37,236 nucleotides of DNA from Acidobacteriaceae bacterium. Its GTDB lineage: Bacteria > Acidobacteriota > Terriglobia > Terriglobales > Acidobacteriaceae. The notes beneath the pieces were generated by a model, which worked only from the letters and a program-made list of their open reading frames with translations, was not told the origin of the DNA and did no database searches. The stretch spans positions 1 through 37,236 of the forward strand of contig JANYBT010000124.1 of assembly GCA_025360645.1 (NCBI GenBank), read 5' to 3'. Made by a program: the position numbers and the translations under genes. Below are positions 1 through 7,780 of this stretch, one piece after another (within the stretch, counting starts at the first letter, position 1; the number at the start of each line of letters is the position of its first letter).

Positions 1-1
1 G

Positions 2-874
2 CGCAAACCCGTCCGCTCCATGCCGGGGGTTTCGAATTTGTCGGTGGACGAGGCGGTGAAGGAAGCGCGCGAAGCGCTGGGCCTGGGCGTGCCGGCGGTG
101 ATTCTGTTTGGACTTCCCTCGGCTAAGGATGAAGTTGCCACCGGAGCATGGGCCGACGATGGGATCGTGCAGCAGGCGGCGCGCGCCATCAAGCGCGAAG
201 TGCCCGGCATGCTGGTAATGGGCGATGTCTGCCTGTGCGAATACATGTCGCATGGCCACTGCGGCATTGTGAAGGCGGGCGCGGCCTCAGCGGACGGCGC
301 TGCGGCGTATGAGATCGTGAACGACGCCAGCCTGGAGTTGCTGGCAAAGACGTCGGTGTCGCTGGCGCGCGCGGGAGTGGACATCATCGCTCCCTCAGAC
401 ATGATGGACGGGCGGGTAGCGGCGATCCGGCGCGGGTTGGACGCGGCGGGACTGGAGAACACGCCGATCCTGTCCTACGCCGCTAAATTTGCGTCCGGGT
501 TCTATGGGCCGTTTCGCGAGGCGGCAGATTCAGCGCCGCAGTTCGGCGACCGGCGCTCGTATCAGATGGATGGAGCGAACTTGCGCGAAGCCATGCACGA
601 GATTGAGCTCGACATCGCAGAAGGCGCAGACATGATCATGGTGAAGCCGGCCATGCCGTATCTGGATGTGATTGCAGCCGCGCGCCAGCGCTTTGATTTG
701 CCGCTGGCGGCGTATCAGGTGTCAGGCGAGTACGCCATGATCGAAGCGGCGGCGGCCAATGGCTGGATTGAGCGGGAGCGGGTGATGATGGAGTCGCTGC
801 TCTCCATCCGGCGGGCGGGGGCGAGCATCATCCTGACCTACTACGCGAAGGAAGCGGCCAAACTGCTGGGATAG
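2..874 (+). CDS. hemB: Delta-aminolevulinic acid dehydratase (porphobilinogen synthase), 5' partial
   Basis: This enzyme condenses two 5-aminolevulinate molecules to porphobilinogen in the cytoplasm, an early step of haem biosynthesis. The reading frame is open from the window edge, so the first 35-45 residues expected for the family (about 325 aa) lie outside; the first internal ATG is at 20. Counting from that ATG, the metal-binding cysteine cluster is C71, C73 and C81 ([15 protein letters not shown]), which indicates a zinc-type enzyme. The two active-site lysines are K156 in [14 protein letters not shown] and K209 in [11 protein letters not shown], the latter being the usual Schiff-base lysine. 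All catalytic residues in the visible part are intact. A hairpin terminator follows the stop codon. Identification is very secure; only the start is unseen. Confidence 0.97.
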   Translation, partial: RKPVRSMPGVSNLSVDEAVKEAREALGLGVPAVILFGLPSAKDEVATGAWADDGIVQQAARAIKREVPGMLVMGDVCLCEYMSHGHCGIVKAGAASADGAAAYEIVNDASLELLAKTSVSLARAGVDIIAPSDMMDGRVAAIRRGLDAAGLENTPILSYAAKFASGFYGPFREAADSAPQFGDRRSYQMDGANLREAMHEIELDIAEGADMIMVKPAMPYLDVIAAARQRFDLPLAAYQVSGEYAMIEAAAANGWIERERVMMESLLSIRRAGASIILTYYAKEAAKLLG

Positions 875-908
875 GGTCGGCGGCTCGCGGCACTCGAGCT
901 AAAAAACG

Positions 909-937
909 AAGGCCAGCTATGCCAGCCGGCCTTTTCT
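909..937. terminator. Bidirectional terminator between hemB and the HU gene
   Basis: An AAGGCC/GGCCTT stem with an inner GCT/AGC stem and one A-C mismatch surrounds the loop ATGCC. It is followed by TTCTCC on the plus strand. On the minus strand it is followed by a TTTTTT run (the A run at 901-906). It lies between the converging ends of hemB (874) and the HU gene (974), so it can serve both. Confidence 0.7.
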
Positions 938-940
938 CCA

Positions 941-966
941 TTGAGCGGAAGTGTTGAGCGGAAGTG
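941..966. repeat. Tandem 13-bp duplication
   Basis: TTGAGCGGAAGTG occurs twice back to back (941-953 and 954-966) in the short gap between the hemB terminator and the end of the HU gene. It is a perfect duplication with no evident function and was probably produced by replication slippage. Confidence 0.85.
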
Positions 967-973
967 TCTGGAA

Positions 974-1273
974 CTATTTGGCCTTGGGGGGCGCGATCGC
1001 ATCTTTGGCGGCTTTGGCGACGCGGAACTTCACGACGGTCTTGGCCTTGATCTGGATCGGCTCGCCGGTTTGCGGGTTGCGTCCCATGCGGGCCTTGCGC
1101 TGCGCCTTCACCAGACGGCCCAGGCCGGGAACGACAAACACGCCGTTCTTTTTGGTTTCTTTCACAGCGACGTCGGCCAGTTGTTCCAGGAACGATGCCA
1201 CCGTCTTGTTAGGGAGCTCGAGCTTTTCAGCCAAGTGACGAGTGAGTTGAGTTTTGGTCATGCCTGAAGCCAT
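974..1273 (-). CDS. HU/IHF-family DNA-binding protein
   Basis: A 99-residue histone-like protein that would bend and compact DNA as a dimer. The family signature is visible: an N-terminal helical pair (MTKTQLTRHLAEKLELPNKT), the GLGRL turn, and the beta-arm region RKARMGRNPQTGEPIQIKA, where the conserved GRNPxTGE proline sits at the tip that intercalates into DNA. The C-terminus carries a short lysine/alanine tail (AAKDAIAPPKAK). The start at 1273 is chosen because GAGGAGG lies five bases upstream; a second ATG twelve bases further in is less well placed. It is a single gene, converging on hemB and divergent from the next gene. Whether it is the general HU or a specialised paralogue cannot be told from one copy. 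Confidence 0.93.
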   Translation of the reverse strand: MASGMTKTQLTRHLAEKLELPNKTVASFLEQLADVAVKETKKNGVFVVPGLGRLVKAQRKARMGRNPQTGEPIQIKAKTVVKFRVAKAAKDAIAPPKAK

Positions 1274-1659
1274 GAATCCTCCTCTTGAAATGGAATTACT
1301 TGATTTGTGCCCTATCGACGCATCTTATACCCGTATCCTGTGGAAAAAACATAATAATTACCGCATTTTTAGCGGTTATCCAGAAGGTACATGGGTAAAC
1401 ATACGCGTAAACAGCATGGTTGGGCGAGGTCGTCGATCGAAATATTTGAAATTGCCGATGTTTTCCAGCCTCCGCGGGAAGAGCAAGGCGCAAGCGACCG
1501 GTTGGTCTCGGCGTGGCGCGAGCGACCGGCACCGGTGTGGCCGGGTTTGATTGCGAAATGCAATAATGCAAGTTCTTCCTTCGGTGATTGTCAAAGCAGT
1601 GAATGCCAAAGCGGTGATAGCCAAAGCAGTGATTACCAAAGGTCTACAGGAGCGTGGGC
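1274..1659. other. Divergent intergenic region with AT-rich core and short repeats
   Basis: About 386 bases separate the HU start from the next forward gene, and I see no convincing gene in them. The part next to HU is AT-rich (1338-1384). It contains TTTTCCACA on the minus strand (1339-1347), TTATCCAGA on the plus strand (1376-1384) and a small palindrome, ACCGC-N7-GCGGT (1360-1376). These resemble DnaA boxes, but only two are present. The distal part holds a 15-bp tandem repeat. Open frames of 60-90 codons cross this stretch, but they have poor composition and no ribosome site, so I did not call them. Confidence 0.6.
1584..1640. repeat. Degenerate 15-bp tandem repeat, nearly four units
   Basis: Units begin at 1584, 1599, 1614 and 1629 and follow the pattern GTGATNGCCAAAGCA, for example GTGAATGCCAAAGCG and GTGATAGCCAAAGCA. 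The fourth unit is incomplete at its end. The array stops about 20 bases before the next gene's start. Confidence 0.85.
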
Positions 1660-2319
1660 GTGAGTTGTGCGATTTGCAATGAGCGGAAAGAAAAGCGGTT
1701 TTGCCCCGCCATCCACGGGCGTATTTGCCCGCAGTGTTGCGGCGAGCAGCGCGAGGTGACTCTGGACTGCCCGTCGGACTGCGTGTATTTGCAGCAAGCT
1801 CGAGCGCACGAGAAACCGCGGCGGGCCGAGGAGCACGATGCCAAAGAATTTTTCTGGCAAGTGGAAGTGGATGATGCGTTTTGGCGCCGCCATGAACACT
1901 TGATTACGGGATTGGCGTATGCGCTGGTGAAGAGCGTTCGGCAGGATCGGGCGCTGGTGGACCGCGATCTGACTGCGACGCTGATCGGCCTGGCGGAGCG
2001 CTACCAGACCCTGGTGAATTCCAGCCTGTACTACGAAACCCCGACGACGAATGTCGCTCACCAGCGGATCGCCGATGAAATCGCCAGGATGGTGGACGAG
2101 TTTCGTCAGGCGGAGCAGCAGCAACTGGGCGCGGCGCGGCTGCGCGACGAGGACGTTTTGAAGACGGTGGTGTTCCTGCTGCGGACCGCGCTGGTGCGGA
2201 GCAATGGCAGGCCGAAATCCAGAGCATTCGTGGATTTTCTGTTTGAGCAGTTTCCGGAGAAGAGCGGAGTGCAGGCGTCGGCGGAGGAAGCGGGCAAAGG
2301 CCGCATCATAGTCCCATAA
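1660..2319 (+). CDS. Unrecognised protein with Cys-rich N-terminal zinc-binding module
   Basis: I do not recognise this 219-residue protein. Its first 40 residues hold eight cysteines in spaced pairs (CAIC, FC, CPQCC, C-P-S-D-C), which suggests one or two structural zinc sites. The rest (about 60-200) is soluble, charged and probably helical, with a tail rich in A, E and G. The GTG at 1660 is preferred because AGGAG (1648-1652) lies seven bases upstream; an earlier in-frame GTG at 1654 sits almost on top of that ribosome site. It lies 110 bases upstream of ispE in the same orientation. No enzyme motif is visible, so a DNA, RNA or protein-binding role is only a guess from the zinc module. Confidence 0.75.
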   Translation: MSCAICNERKEKRFCPAIHGRICPQCCGEQREVTLDCPSDCVYLQQARAHEKPRRAEEHDAKEFFWQVEVDDAFWRRHEHLITGLAYALVKSVRQDRALVDRDLTATLIGLAERYQTLVNSSLYYETPTTNVAHQRIADEIARMVDEFRQAEQQQLGAARLRDEDVLKTVVFLLRTALVRSNGRPKSRAFVDFLFEQFPEKSGVQASAEEAGKGRIIVP

Positions 2320-2429
2320 GCGTGCCGTAGTTGTCCCGTAAGCGTCCCGTGCGTTGAAGTGCGAGTGGAGAAGGCCAGGGCGCCGAGAGCACAGATTTCC
2401 AGGAATAATCATCGTACAATCATCGCTGC

Positions 2430-3413
2430 ATGAAGCCAGTCAGCCTGCGTTCGTTCGCCAAAATCAATCTGGGCCTGTGCATTGGACCGGTGCGGCGGGA
2501 TGGATTTCACGAATTGCGCACGGTGTACCAAACCATTGCGCTGCACGATGTGGTGCACATCACGCTGGGGCGGGGCCGGGGGATTGAGTTGCGGTGCTCG
2601 GATCCGCGGGTCCCGCGCGACCAGAGCAACACCTGCTGGCGGATGGCCGAGAAGATGCTGCAAGCCCTCAAGCTGAAAAATAGAGTCGTCATCGAGATTG
2701 AGAAACGGTTGCCGGTGCAAGGTGGGCTGGGTGGAGCGTCAGGCAACGCCGCGGCTACGCTCTTGGGCTTGGAGCGAGCGGCGGGAAAGCAGTTGCGTCC
2801 CGAAGACAGGCTGGCGATTGCGGCTGAGGTGGGGTCGGATGTGCCTTTGTTCTTAATCGGGGGCACGGTGATGGGAGTGGGCAGGGGCGAAGAGGTGTAT
2901 CCGCTGCCGGACTTGCCAGCCATTCCGATGGTCGTGGCGACTCCGGAAGTTGGGGTAGCCACGCCGCATGCGTTTGCGGAGTGGGACCGATGGACGGCGA
3001 AAGAATACGGGGAATTGACGGCGGAGCAGGCATCCGATAGACTTAAAAGGTTCGGCAGCAGAGTGAGTACGCTGTTGAGCGTTGGGTCTACGCTATCCGG
3101 TGCTCCTGCAAGAGGTGGGAGCCGGGTTGGGAGCCTGCTTCTCGACCTTGTCCGTACCGGGATCGAAAACGACTTCGAAAGAGTCGTCTTTCCTGAGTAT
3201 CCCGAATTACGAGACTTGAAACAGGCCTTGCGGCGTGCAGGTTCTATATATGCATCTTTGTCGGGCTCCGGCTCGGCGCTGTATGGCTTATTCCGGACCA
3301 AGGAAGACGCCAAGAACGCGGCAGCCAGAATCGTGAGCAGTGGCACACCGGCGCAAGCCACCGTGACGCTGGGCCGAGGACAGCTGCGCAAGAAGACTTT
3401 TTTGGCCGGCTGA
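2430..3413 (+). CDS. ispE: 4-diphosphocytidyl-2-C-methyl-D-erythritol kinase
   Basis: IspE phosphorylates CDP-methylerythritol at the 2-hydroxyl with ATP, in the non-mevalonate (MEP) pathway to isoprenoids. The GHMP-kinase fold is evident: an N-terminal motif SFAKINLGLCIG with the substrate lysine, the ATP loop GGLGGASGNAAATLLGL (about residues 95-111), and the C-terminal glycine motif SLSGSGSALYGLF. At 327 residues it is somewhat longer than the usual 280-310. The extra length lies between about residues 195 and 245 (APARGGSRVGS and neighbours), before the conserved region NDFERVVFPEYPEL. There is no clear ribosome site. TACAAT at 2413-2418 could be a -10 box, which would make the mRNA nearly leaderless. 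A tRNA gene and prs follow. Confidence 0.96.
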   Translation: MKPVSLRSFAKINLGLCIGPVRRDGFHELRTVYQTIALHDVVHITLGRGRGIELRCSDPRVPRDQSNTCWRMAEKMLQALKLKNRVVIEIEKRLPVQGGLGGASGNAAATLLGLERAAGKQLRPEDRLAIAAEVGSDVPLFLIGGTVMGVGRGEEVYPLPDLPAIPMVVATPEVGVATPHAFAEWDRWTAKEYGELTAEQASDRLKRFGSRVSTLLSVGSTLSGAPARGGSRVGSLLLDLVRTGIENDFERVVFPEYPELRDLKQALRRAGSIYASLSGSGSALYGLFRTKEDAKNAAARIVSSGTPAQATVTLGRGQLRKKTFLAG

Positions 3414-3468
3414 GCAGTCGCTGAGCGGTAGGGGTCAGGGCAGTGTCGCGGAGGTCGGCAGAGTTTAC

Positions 3469-3542
3469 TGGGCCGTCGACTAATGGTAGGTCAAGTGCCT
3501 TTGGAGCACTTTGTCTAGGTTCGAATCCTAGCGGCCCAGCCA
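3469..3542 (+). tRNA. tRNA-Gln (anticodon TTG)
   Basis: The cloverleaf folds completely by eye. The acceptor stem TGGGCCG pairs with CGGCCCA (3532-3538). The D arm is GAC/GTC around a TAATGGTAG loop. The anticodon stem AGTGC/GCACT holds the loop CTTTGGA, giving anticodon TTG. The T arm is CTAGG-TTCGAAT-CCTAG. The discriminator is G and the 3' CCA (3540-3542) is encoded. The U1-A72 end pair is typical of tRNA-Gln. The gene sits between ispE and prs, as in several gamma-proteobacteria. Confidence 0.97.
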
Positions 3543-3652
3543 AAATTTGCTTAGTGGAACAGGAATCAGAGAGTGGGCCGGAAGAAGCTCCCCTGGTTTG
3601 GTTGAAAAGTGCGGCAACTGAGTCGTTGACTCCCGGTTCGAGGTAGCAAACG

Positions 3653-4675
3653 ATGTCCACCACGATTGCGATAGCCACGGAAAAACCGCCAGGCGTTGAC
3701 GCGAAAACGGAACGCAAGCCGCAGCGCGCCCGGATGGACGACCGGTTGAAGATTTTTTGCGGCACGGCGAACGAGCCGTTGTGCGAAGAGGTTTGCCAGT
3801 TTCTGGGCATGACCCGTGGCCAGGCGTTGGTCACGCGTTTCAAAGATGGCGAAGCGTACGTGCAGATTCAGGAAAACGTGCGCGGTTTTGATGTGTTCCT
3901 GATGCAGCCCACTTGTCATCCGGTGGACATGCACCTGATGGAACTGCTGTTGATGATGGACGCGTTGAAGCGGGCGTCGGCGCGGCGGATTACGGCAGTG
4001 ATTCCGTATTACGGCTATGCCAGGCAGGACCGGAAAGACAAGCCGCGAGTGCCCATTTCGTCGAAGCTGGTGGCCGACCTGCTGACCACCGCGGGGGCCG
4101 ACCGGGCGCTGGTGGTGGATTTGCATGCGCCGCAGTTGCAAGGATTTTTTAATATCCCGGTGGACCATTTGTTTGCGTCGCCGGTGTTGGTGGACCATTT
4201 CAAGAAATTGAACTTGCCGAACTTGACGGTGGTCTCGCCGGATGCGGGAGGCGTGGAGCGGGCTCGCTTTTTCGCCAAGAAGATGGATTCCGCTCTGGCC
4301 ATTGTGGATAAGCGGCGGGTGGAGATGAACGTGGCCGAAGTGATGCACGTGATCGGCGACGTGCGGGACCGCACCTGCCTGGTGATTGACGATCTGATTG
4401 ACACGGCGGGAACGCTGGTAAAGACGGCGGAAGCCTTGTTGAGCAACGGCGCCACTTCGGTGTATGCCTGCGCCTCGCATCCGGTGCTGTCGGGGCCGGC
4501 GGTGGAAAACATTATGAATTCCGCCATCACGGAAGTGGTGGTGACCAATACCATCCCGCTGTCACAAGCGGCCAAAGACTTACCCAAGATCAAAGTGCTA
4601 TCGATCGCGGGCTTGATTGGACGGGCCATCCAGTCCATCCACGAAGAGACCTCGGTCAGCAAACTATTTTTGTAA
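3653..4675 (+). CDS. prs: Ribose-phosphate pyrophosphokinase (PRPP synthetase)
   Basis: Prs transfers pyrophosphate from ATP to ribose 5-phosphate, giving PRPP for purine, pyrimidine, histidine and tryptophan synthesis. Recognisable motifs are the N-terminal KIFCGTANEPL, the flexible-loop region YYGYARQDRK, the metal and ribose-binding VVDLHAPQLQGFF, VVSPDAGGVERA, and the C-terminal PRPP loop CLVIDDLIDTAGTLVKTA. The core matches the family's 310-320 residues. An N-terminal extension of about 27 residues, rich in T, K and P, is predicted if the ATG at 3653 is used; GAGG about ten bases upstream supports it. The ATG at 3734 (MDDRLKIF) is an alternative. rplY follows after twelve bases, so the two are probably cotranscribed. 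Confidence 0.96.
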   Translation: MSTTIAIATEKPPGVDAKTERKPQRARMDDRLKIFCGTANEPLCEEVCQFLGMTRGQALVTRFKDGEAYVQIQENVRGFDVFLMQPTCHPVDMHLMELLLMMDALKRASARRITAVIPYYGYARQDRKDKPRVPISSKLVADLLTTAGADRALVVDLHAPQLQGFFNIPVDHLFASPVLVDHFKKLNLPNLTVVSPDAGGVERARFFAKKMDSALAIVDKRRVEMNVAEVMHVIGDVRDRTCLVIDDLIDTAGTLVKTAEALLSNGATSVYACASHPVLSGPAVENIMNSAITEVVVTNTIPLSQAAKDLPKIKVLSIAGLIGRAIQSIHEETSVSKLFL

Positions 4676-4687
4676 GGACAACGACTT

Positions 4688-5440
4688 ATGGCGACAGCAA
4701 CGGACAGCAAGCAAACCGACAGCAAGCAAAAAGAAAACAAGCAGTTGGAAGCAACCGTGCGCGAAGCGGGCAACAAGAACGCGGCGCGGCGGGTGCGCGT
4801 GGCGGGACAGATCCCGGCGGTGGTGTATGGCGCGGGCAAAGAGTCCGTGTCGTTGAGCGTGGATCCGCGGCATGTGCTGAAGATTCTGTATTCGGAGACC
4901 GGCCACAACACGATTTTCGACTTGTCTGTGGCCGGTGAACACACCAAGGTGATGATTGTCGACTGGCAGTTTGAGCCGATCAAGAGCAAGCTGCTGCACA
5001 TTGACCTGAAGCGCATCGCCATGGACAAGAAGCTAACGGTCACAGTCCCGATTGTGCTGAAGGGCGAAGCCGAAGGGGTGAAGTTGCAAGGTGGATTGAT
5101 GGAACAAGTGTTGCGCGAAGTCGAAATCAAGTGCTTGCCGGCGGATATTCCGGGACACATCGATGCCGACGTTTCGCAATTGGTGTTTGGGACGGTGCTG
5201 CGCGTTTCCGATCTTCCCAAGAGCGACCAGATCGAGTACTTGACCGATGCCGACCAGACCGTAGCCCACATCGTGACCATCAAGGAAGAAGTGGTGGCGG
5301 CGCCAGAAGTGGAAGCGGCAGCAGCAGCCACGACGGGTGAGCCGGAAGTCATGAAGAAGGGCAAGCAAGAAACTGACGGCGAACCCTCCGGCGACAAGGA
5401 TAAGGACAAGGACAAGAAGGAAAAGAAAGATAAGAAGTAG
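4688..5440 (+). CDS. rplY: 50S ribosomal protein L25 (CTC/TL5 form)
   Basis: This protein binds 5S rRNA in the large ribosomal subunit. At 250 residues it is the long CTC/TL5 type. The N-terminal L25 domain (about residues 20-110, including RRVRVAGQIPAVVYGAG) is followed by the beta-rich C-terminal domain (about 115-205: VPIVLKGEAEGVKLQGG, HIDADVSQL). The last 40 residues are a low-complexity K/D/E tail containing DKDKDKDKKEKKDKK. The N-terminus has three pentapeptide repeats, TDSKQ-TDSKQ-KENKQ, that precede the folded domain. AAGGA just after the prs stop codon serves as ribosome site. pth begins 23 bases downstream. Confidence 0.94.
   Translation: MATATDSKQTDSKQKENKQLEATVREAGNKNAARRVRVAGQIPAVVYGAGKESVSLSVDPRHVLKILYSETGHNTIFDLSVAGEHTKVMIVDWQFEPIKSKLLHIDLKRIAMDKKLTVTVPIVLKGEAEGVKLQGGLMEQVLREVEIKCLPADIPGHIDADVSQLVFGTVLRVSDLPKSDQIEYLTDADQTVAHIVTIKEEVVAAPEVEAAAAATTGEPEVMKKGKQETDGEPSGDKDKDKDKKEKKDKK
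4700..4744 (+). repeat. 15-bp in-frame tandem repeat at the rplY 5' end
   Basis: Three 15-base units encode TDSKQ, TDSKQ and KENKQ. The first two are nearly identical at DNA level and the third has diverged. The repeat precedes the L25 fold and is likely disordered in the protein. Confidence 0.8.
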
Positions 5441-5463
5441 ATTTTGCCGCACGGGACACAGGC

Positions 5464-6045
5464 GTGAAACTGATCGTAGGACTGGGAAATCCGGGAATCG
5501 AATATCAGTTCACGCCCCACAACCTGGGATTTCTGGCGATCGATCGCATCGCCGGCGATTGCGGAGTGGAAGTCAGAAACCGGCAGTGTCGGGCGCTGAC
5601 GGCACGGGCAAAGTTTGCAGGCGAACCCGTCCTGCTGGCCAAGCCGGAAACGTTCATGAATTTGAGCGGGCTGGCGGTGCGCGAACTGGTGGCGCAATAC
5701 GAAGTGGACGTGGCCACTGAGTTGATCGTGATTTATGACGAGTTGGACTTGCCGCTAGGCACGATTCGAGTTCGCCAGCGAGGCAGTTCGGCGGGTCATA
5801 ACGGCATGGAGTCGGTGATTGGAGCGTTGGGCACGCAGGAGTTTTTGCGGGTCCGGCTGGGCACAATGCCGGGACGCAAGATTGGGGATGGAGTGCGCTA
5901 TGTACTGGCTCCCTTCCCCCGGTCCAAGCTCAAGTTGGTGGACGAAATACTGGAAGCAGCGGTGCAAGCCGTGCAGGTGATGGTGCAAGAAGGTCCGGCG
6001 GTGGCGATGAACCGCTTCAACCGGAAAATGGAAGAACCGGAATAG
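5464..6045 (+). CDS. pth: Peptidyl-tRNA hydrolase
   Basis: Pth cleaves peptidyl-tRNA released from stalled ribosomes and recycles the tRNA. The 193-residue length is normal. The catalytic set is visible: N10 in VGLGNPG, H19 in TPHNLGF, N66 in FMNLSG and D92 in IYDELDLPLG, followed by the family motif GSSAGHNGMESVI. Translation starts at GTG (5464), which is the only start that preserves the conserved first strand KLIVGLGNPG. It follows rplY closely and precedes rpsF by 63 bases, so it is probably part of one transcript from prs onward. Confidence 0.96.
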   Translation: MKLIVGLGNPGIEYQFTPHNLGFLAIDRIAGDCGVEVRNRQCRALTARAKFAGEPVLLAKPETFMNLSGLAVRELVAQYEVDVATELIVIYDELDLPLGTIRVRQRGSSAGHNGMESVIGALGTQEFLRVRLGTMPGRKIGDGVRYVLAPFPRSKLKLVDEILEAAVQAVQVMVQEGPAVAMNRFNRKMEEPE

Positions 6046-6108
6046 AAGAATTTGGCTGCGGGTCGCGAAGAAAGAGATTTCGCGCGGATTCGCGGCAGGA
6101 GACAACGA

Positions 6109-6573
6109 ATGAATCGCACTTATGAATTGATGTTCATTGTCAGGCCGGATATGGCTGACGAGGACCTGGACAAACTGGTTTCAATGCTGGAAACCCAAAC
6201 TACGACCTCCGGCGGCGCGGTGAAGAGCATTGACCGCATGGGCAAGAGGCGACTGGCGTATATGGTGCGCGGGTTCAACGACGGGATGTACATTCTGCTC
6301 ACGCTGGACGGCGACGGGCCGATGATCCACGAGTTGGAGCGTCGTCTGCGAGTGACGGAACCGGTGATCAAGTTCCTGACCGTGCGCATTGATGAAGAAC
6401 AGAAGCGCCTGGACAAGATGAGGGCGATTCGCGAGTCGCGGAAGAAGGCCAGTGCGGCGCCGGTGACGGCTGTCGCGACGCCTGCAGTGACGCCGGTCGT
6501 CCCCCCTGCAGCAGCGCCTGCCGCAACCCCTGCCCCCGCCGAGGGTGAAACGCCGGCGGCACCCACGGCTTAA
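6109..6573 (+). CDS. rpsF: 30S ribosomal protein S6
   Basis: S6 pairs with S18 on the platform of the small ribosomal subunit. The start at 6109 (MNRTYELMFIVRPD) is fixed by AGGAGA at 6097-6102, six bases upstream; an earlier in-frame ATG at 6052 would add a non-conserved leader. Residues 1-97 form the S6 fold, including the motif KRRLAYMVRGFNDGMYILL. The remaining 55 or so residues are an alanine/proline/threonine-rich tail not needed for the fold. Such low-complexity tails are known in S6 of other bacteria. rpsR follows 56 bases downstream. Confidence 0.96.
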   Translation: MNRTYELMFIVRPDMADEDLDKLVSMLETQTTTSGGAVKSIDRMGKRRLAYMVRGFNDGMYILLTLDGDGPMIHELERRLRVTEPVIKFLTVRIDEEQKRLDKMRAIRESRKKASAAPVTAVATPAVTPVVPPAAAPAATPAPAEGETPAAPTA

Positions 6574-6629
6574 ACACGCGCGGAGTTTGTGCGGGGACGA
6601 TCCCGTCCCAACCATTTTGAAGGAGCACT

Positions 6630-6974
6630 ATGACTGATGAAGTGAAAGCAACCGCACCCGTGGCAGACAGCCCGCGACCCTCGGAGGGATATCGTCCTGG
6701 CCCGCGTGGCCCCCGTCCCGCAGGTCCGGGAGGACAGCGTGAAGGCGGACGAAAATTTTTTCGGCGCAAGAAGGTATGCAAATTCTGCGTGGAAAAGATC
6801 GAGTCCATCAACTACAAGGATTATCGGCTGCTCGGACAATTTGTGGCGGAGAGCGGCAAGATTGTACCGCGCCGTTTGACCGGGGTGTGCACGCCGCACC
6901 AACGACGGCTGTCGGCCGCGATCAAACAGGCGCGCAACATCGCGCTGCTGCCCTTTGCCGGGCGGGCGTCGTAA
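6630..6974 (+). CDS. rpsR: 30S ribosomal protein S18
   Basis: The S18 core occupies about residues 42-110: [42 protein letters not shown] and [12 protein letters not shown]. The N-terminus carries a 40-residue extension rich in P, G and R ([19 protein letters not shown]), longer than in model species; it probably contacts rRNA. Cysteines are present in KVCKFC and GVC, the zinc-ligand (C+) arrangement, although the site has only three cysteines. GAAGGAGC lies just before the ATG. It is cotranscribed with rpsF and rplI. Confidence 0.95.
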   Translation: MTDEVKATAPVADSPRPSEGYRPGPRGPRPAGPGGQREGGRKFFRRKKVCKFCVEKIESINYKDYRLLGQFVAESGKIVPRRLTGVCTPHQRRLSAAIKQARNIALLPFAGRAS

Positions 6975-7090
6975 CCACCAGGGCCACCGGCCTGGAACGC
7001 CATCAACATGCGTCAGGGCCGTGCTGCTATCGCATCTGCAACCGTGGCCAAGCGTTGCCACAGATTTCAAGATAGAAACGGAGTCATCTC

Positions 7091-7543
7091 ATGGAAGTCA
7101 TTCTGAAAGAAGACGTGCCCAAGCTGGGCTCGCGGGGCGATGTGGTAAAAGTCGCGGAAGGGTATGGCCGCAATTTTCTGCTGCCCCAAAGGCTGGCCAT
7201 CGTCGCCAACTCGGCCAATAAAGCGGTAGTGGTGCAGATGAAGGCGGCGTCCATCCGGCGGTCGGCCAAAGAGAAGTCGTCGGCTGAGGAATTGGCGAAG
7301 CAGTTCGAGGGCGTGGACATCACGTTCCAGCGCAAGGCCGGCGAGCACGATCAGTTGTTCGGATCCGTGACCACGGGCGACATTGCGGACGCGCTGGAGA
7401 AGAAAGGGCTTACAATCGATCGCCGCAAGATCCACATTCATGAACCCATCAAGACGCTGGGGGAGTTCACGATTCCGGTGAAGTTGCACCGCGACGTGAC
7501 CGCCCACCTGAAAGTGGTCATCGAAAAGGACGCGACAGAGTAA
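7091..7543 (+). CDS. rplI: 50S ribosomal protein L9
   Basis: L9 is a two-domain protein joined by a long helix that protrudes from the large subunit and helps keep frame. The 150-residue sequence has the N-terminal rRNA-binding motif MEVILKEDVPKLGSRGDVVKVAEGYGRNFLLP, here split at V22-G25 by a normal loop, a central helix (about 40-75), and a C-terminal domain with GSVTTGDIADAL and KTLGEFTIPVKLH. It ends the ribosomal block and is followed 27 bases later by a strong terminator. Confidence 0.97.
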   Translation: MEVILKEDVPKLGSRGDVVKVAEGYGRNFLLPQRLAIVANSANKAVVVQMKAASIRRSAKEKSSAEELAKQFEGVDITFQRKAGEHDQLFGSVTTGDIADALEKKGLTIDRRKIHIHEPIKTLGEFTIPVKLHRDVTAHLKVVIEKDATE

Positions 7544-7570
7544 GCTCGAGTTTCGCAAATTGAGATGTTC

Positions 7571-7605
7571 AAAAGGGGCGGCCCAGAAGCCGCCCCTTTT
7601 GTGTT
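7571..7605 (+). terminator. Strong rho-independent terminator after rplI
   Basis: A perfect 12-bp stem (AAAAGGGGCGGC and GCCGCCCCTTTT, 7571-7600) closes a six-base loop, with the T run forming the 3' arm. It closes the prs-rplI operon and isolates it from the efflux operon downstream. Confidence 0.92.
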
Positions 7606-7780
7606 GGAGCCGAGAACGCGAAAGATGCGACTGGTGGCGAGGGAGCGCCGGCTCGGGATGGGGGGAGACGCGCTAGACTCGTGCAAGCGGCAAATCGCAT
7701 TGGCAGGGCCGCGTGGAAGCAGACCGGCGCGTTAAGGCCTTGTTTAGGAAGCGTTTCGTATTATTGAGGGGGAGCAACTG

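Noticed and set aside
1339-1384. Replication origin
   Set aside because: Only two DnaA-like boxes, and neither dnaA nor other origin genes are nearby.
1391-1663. Open frame of 90 codons upstream of the Cys-rich gene
   Set aside because: No ribosome site, no family resemblance, and its end is made of the 15-bp repeat; treated as non-coding.
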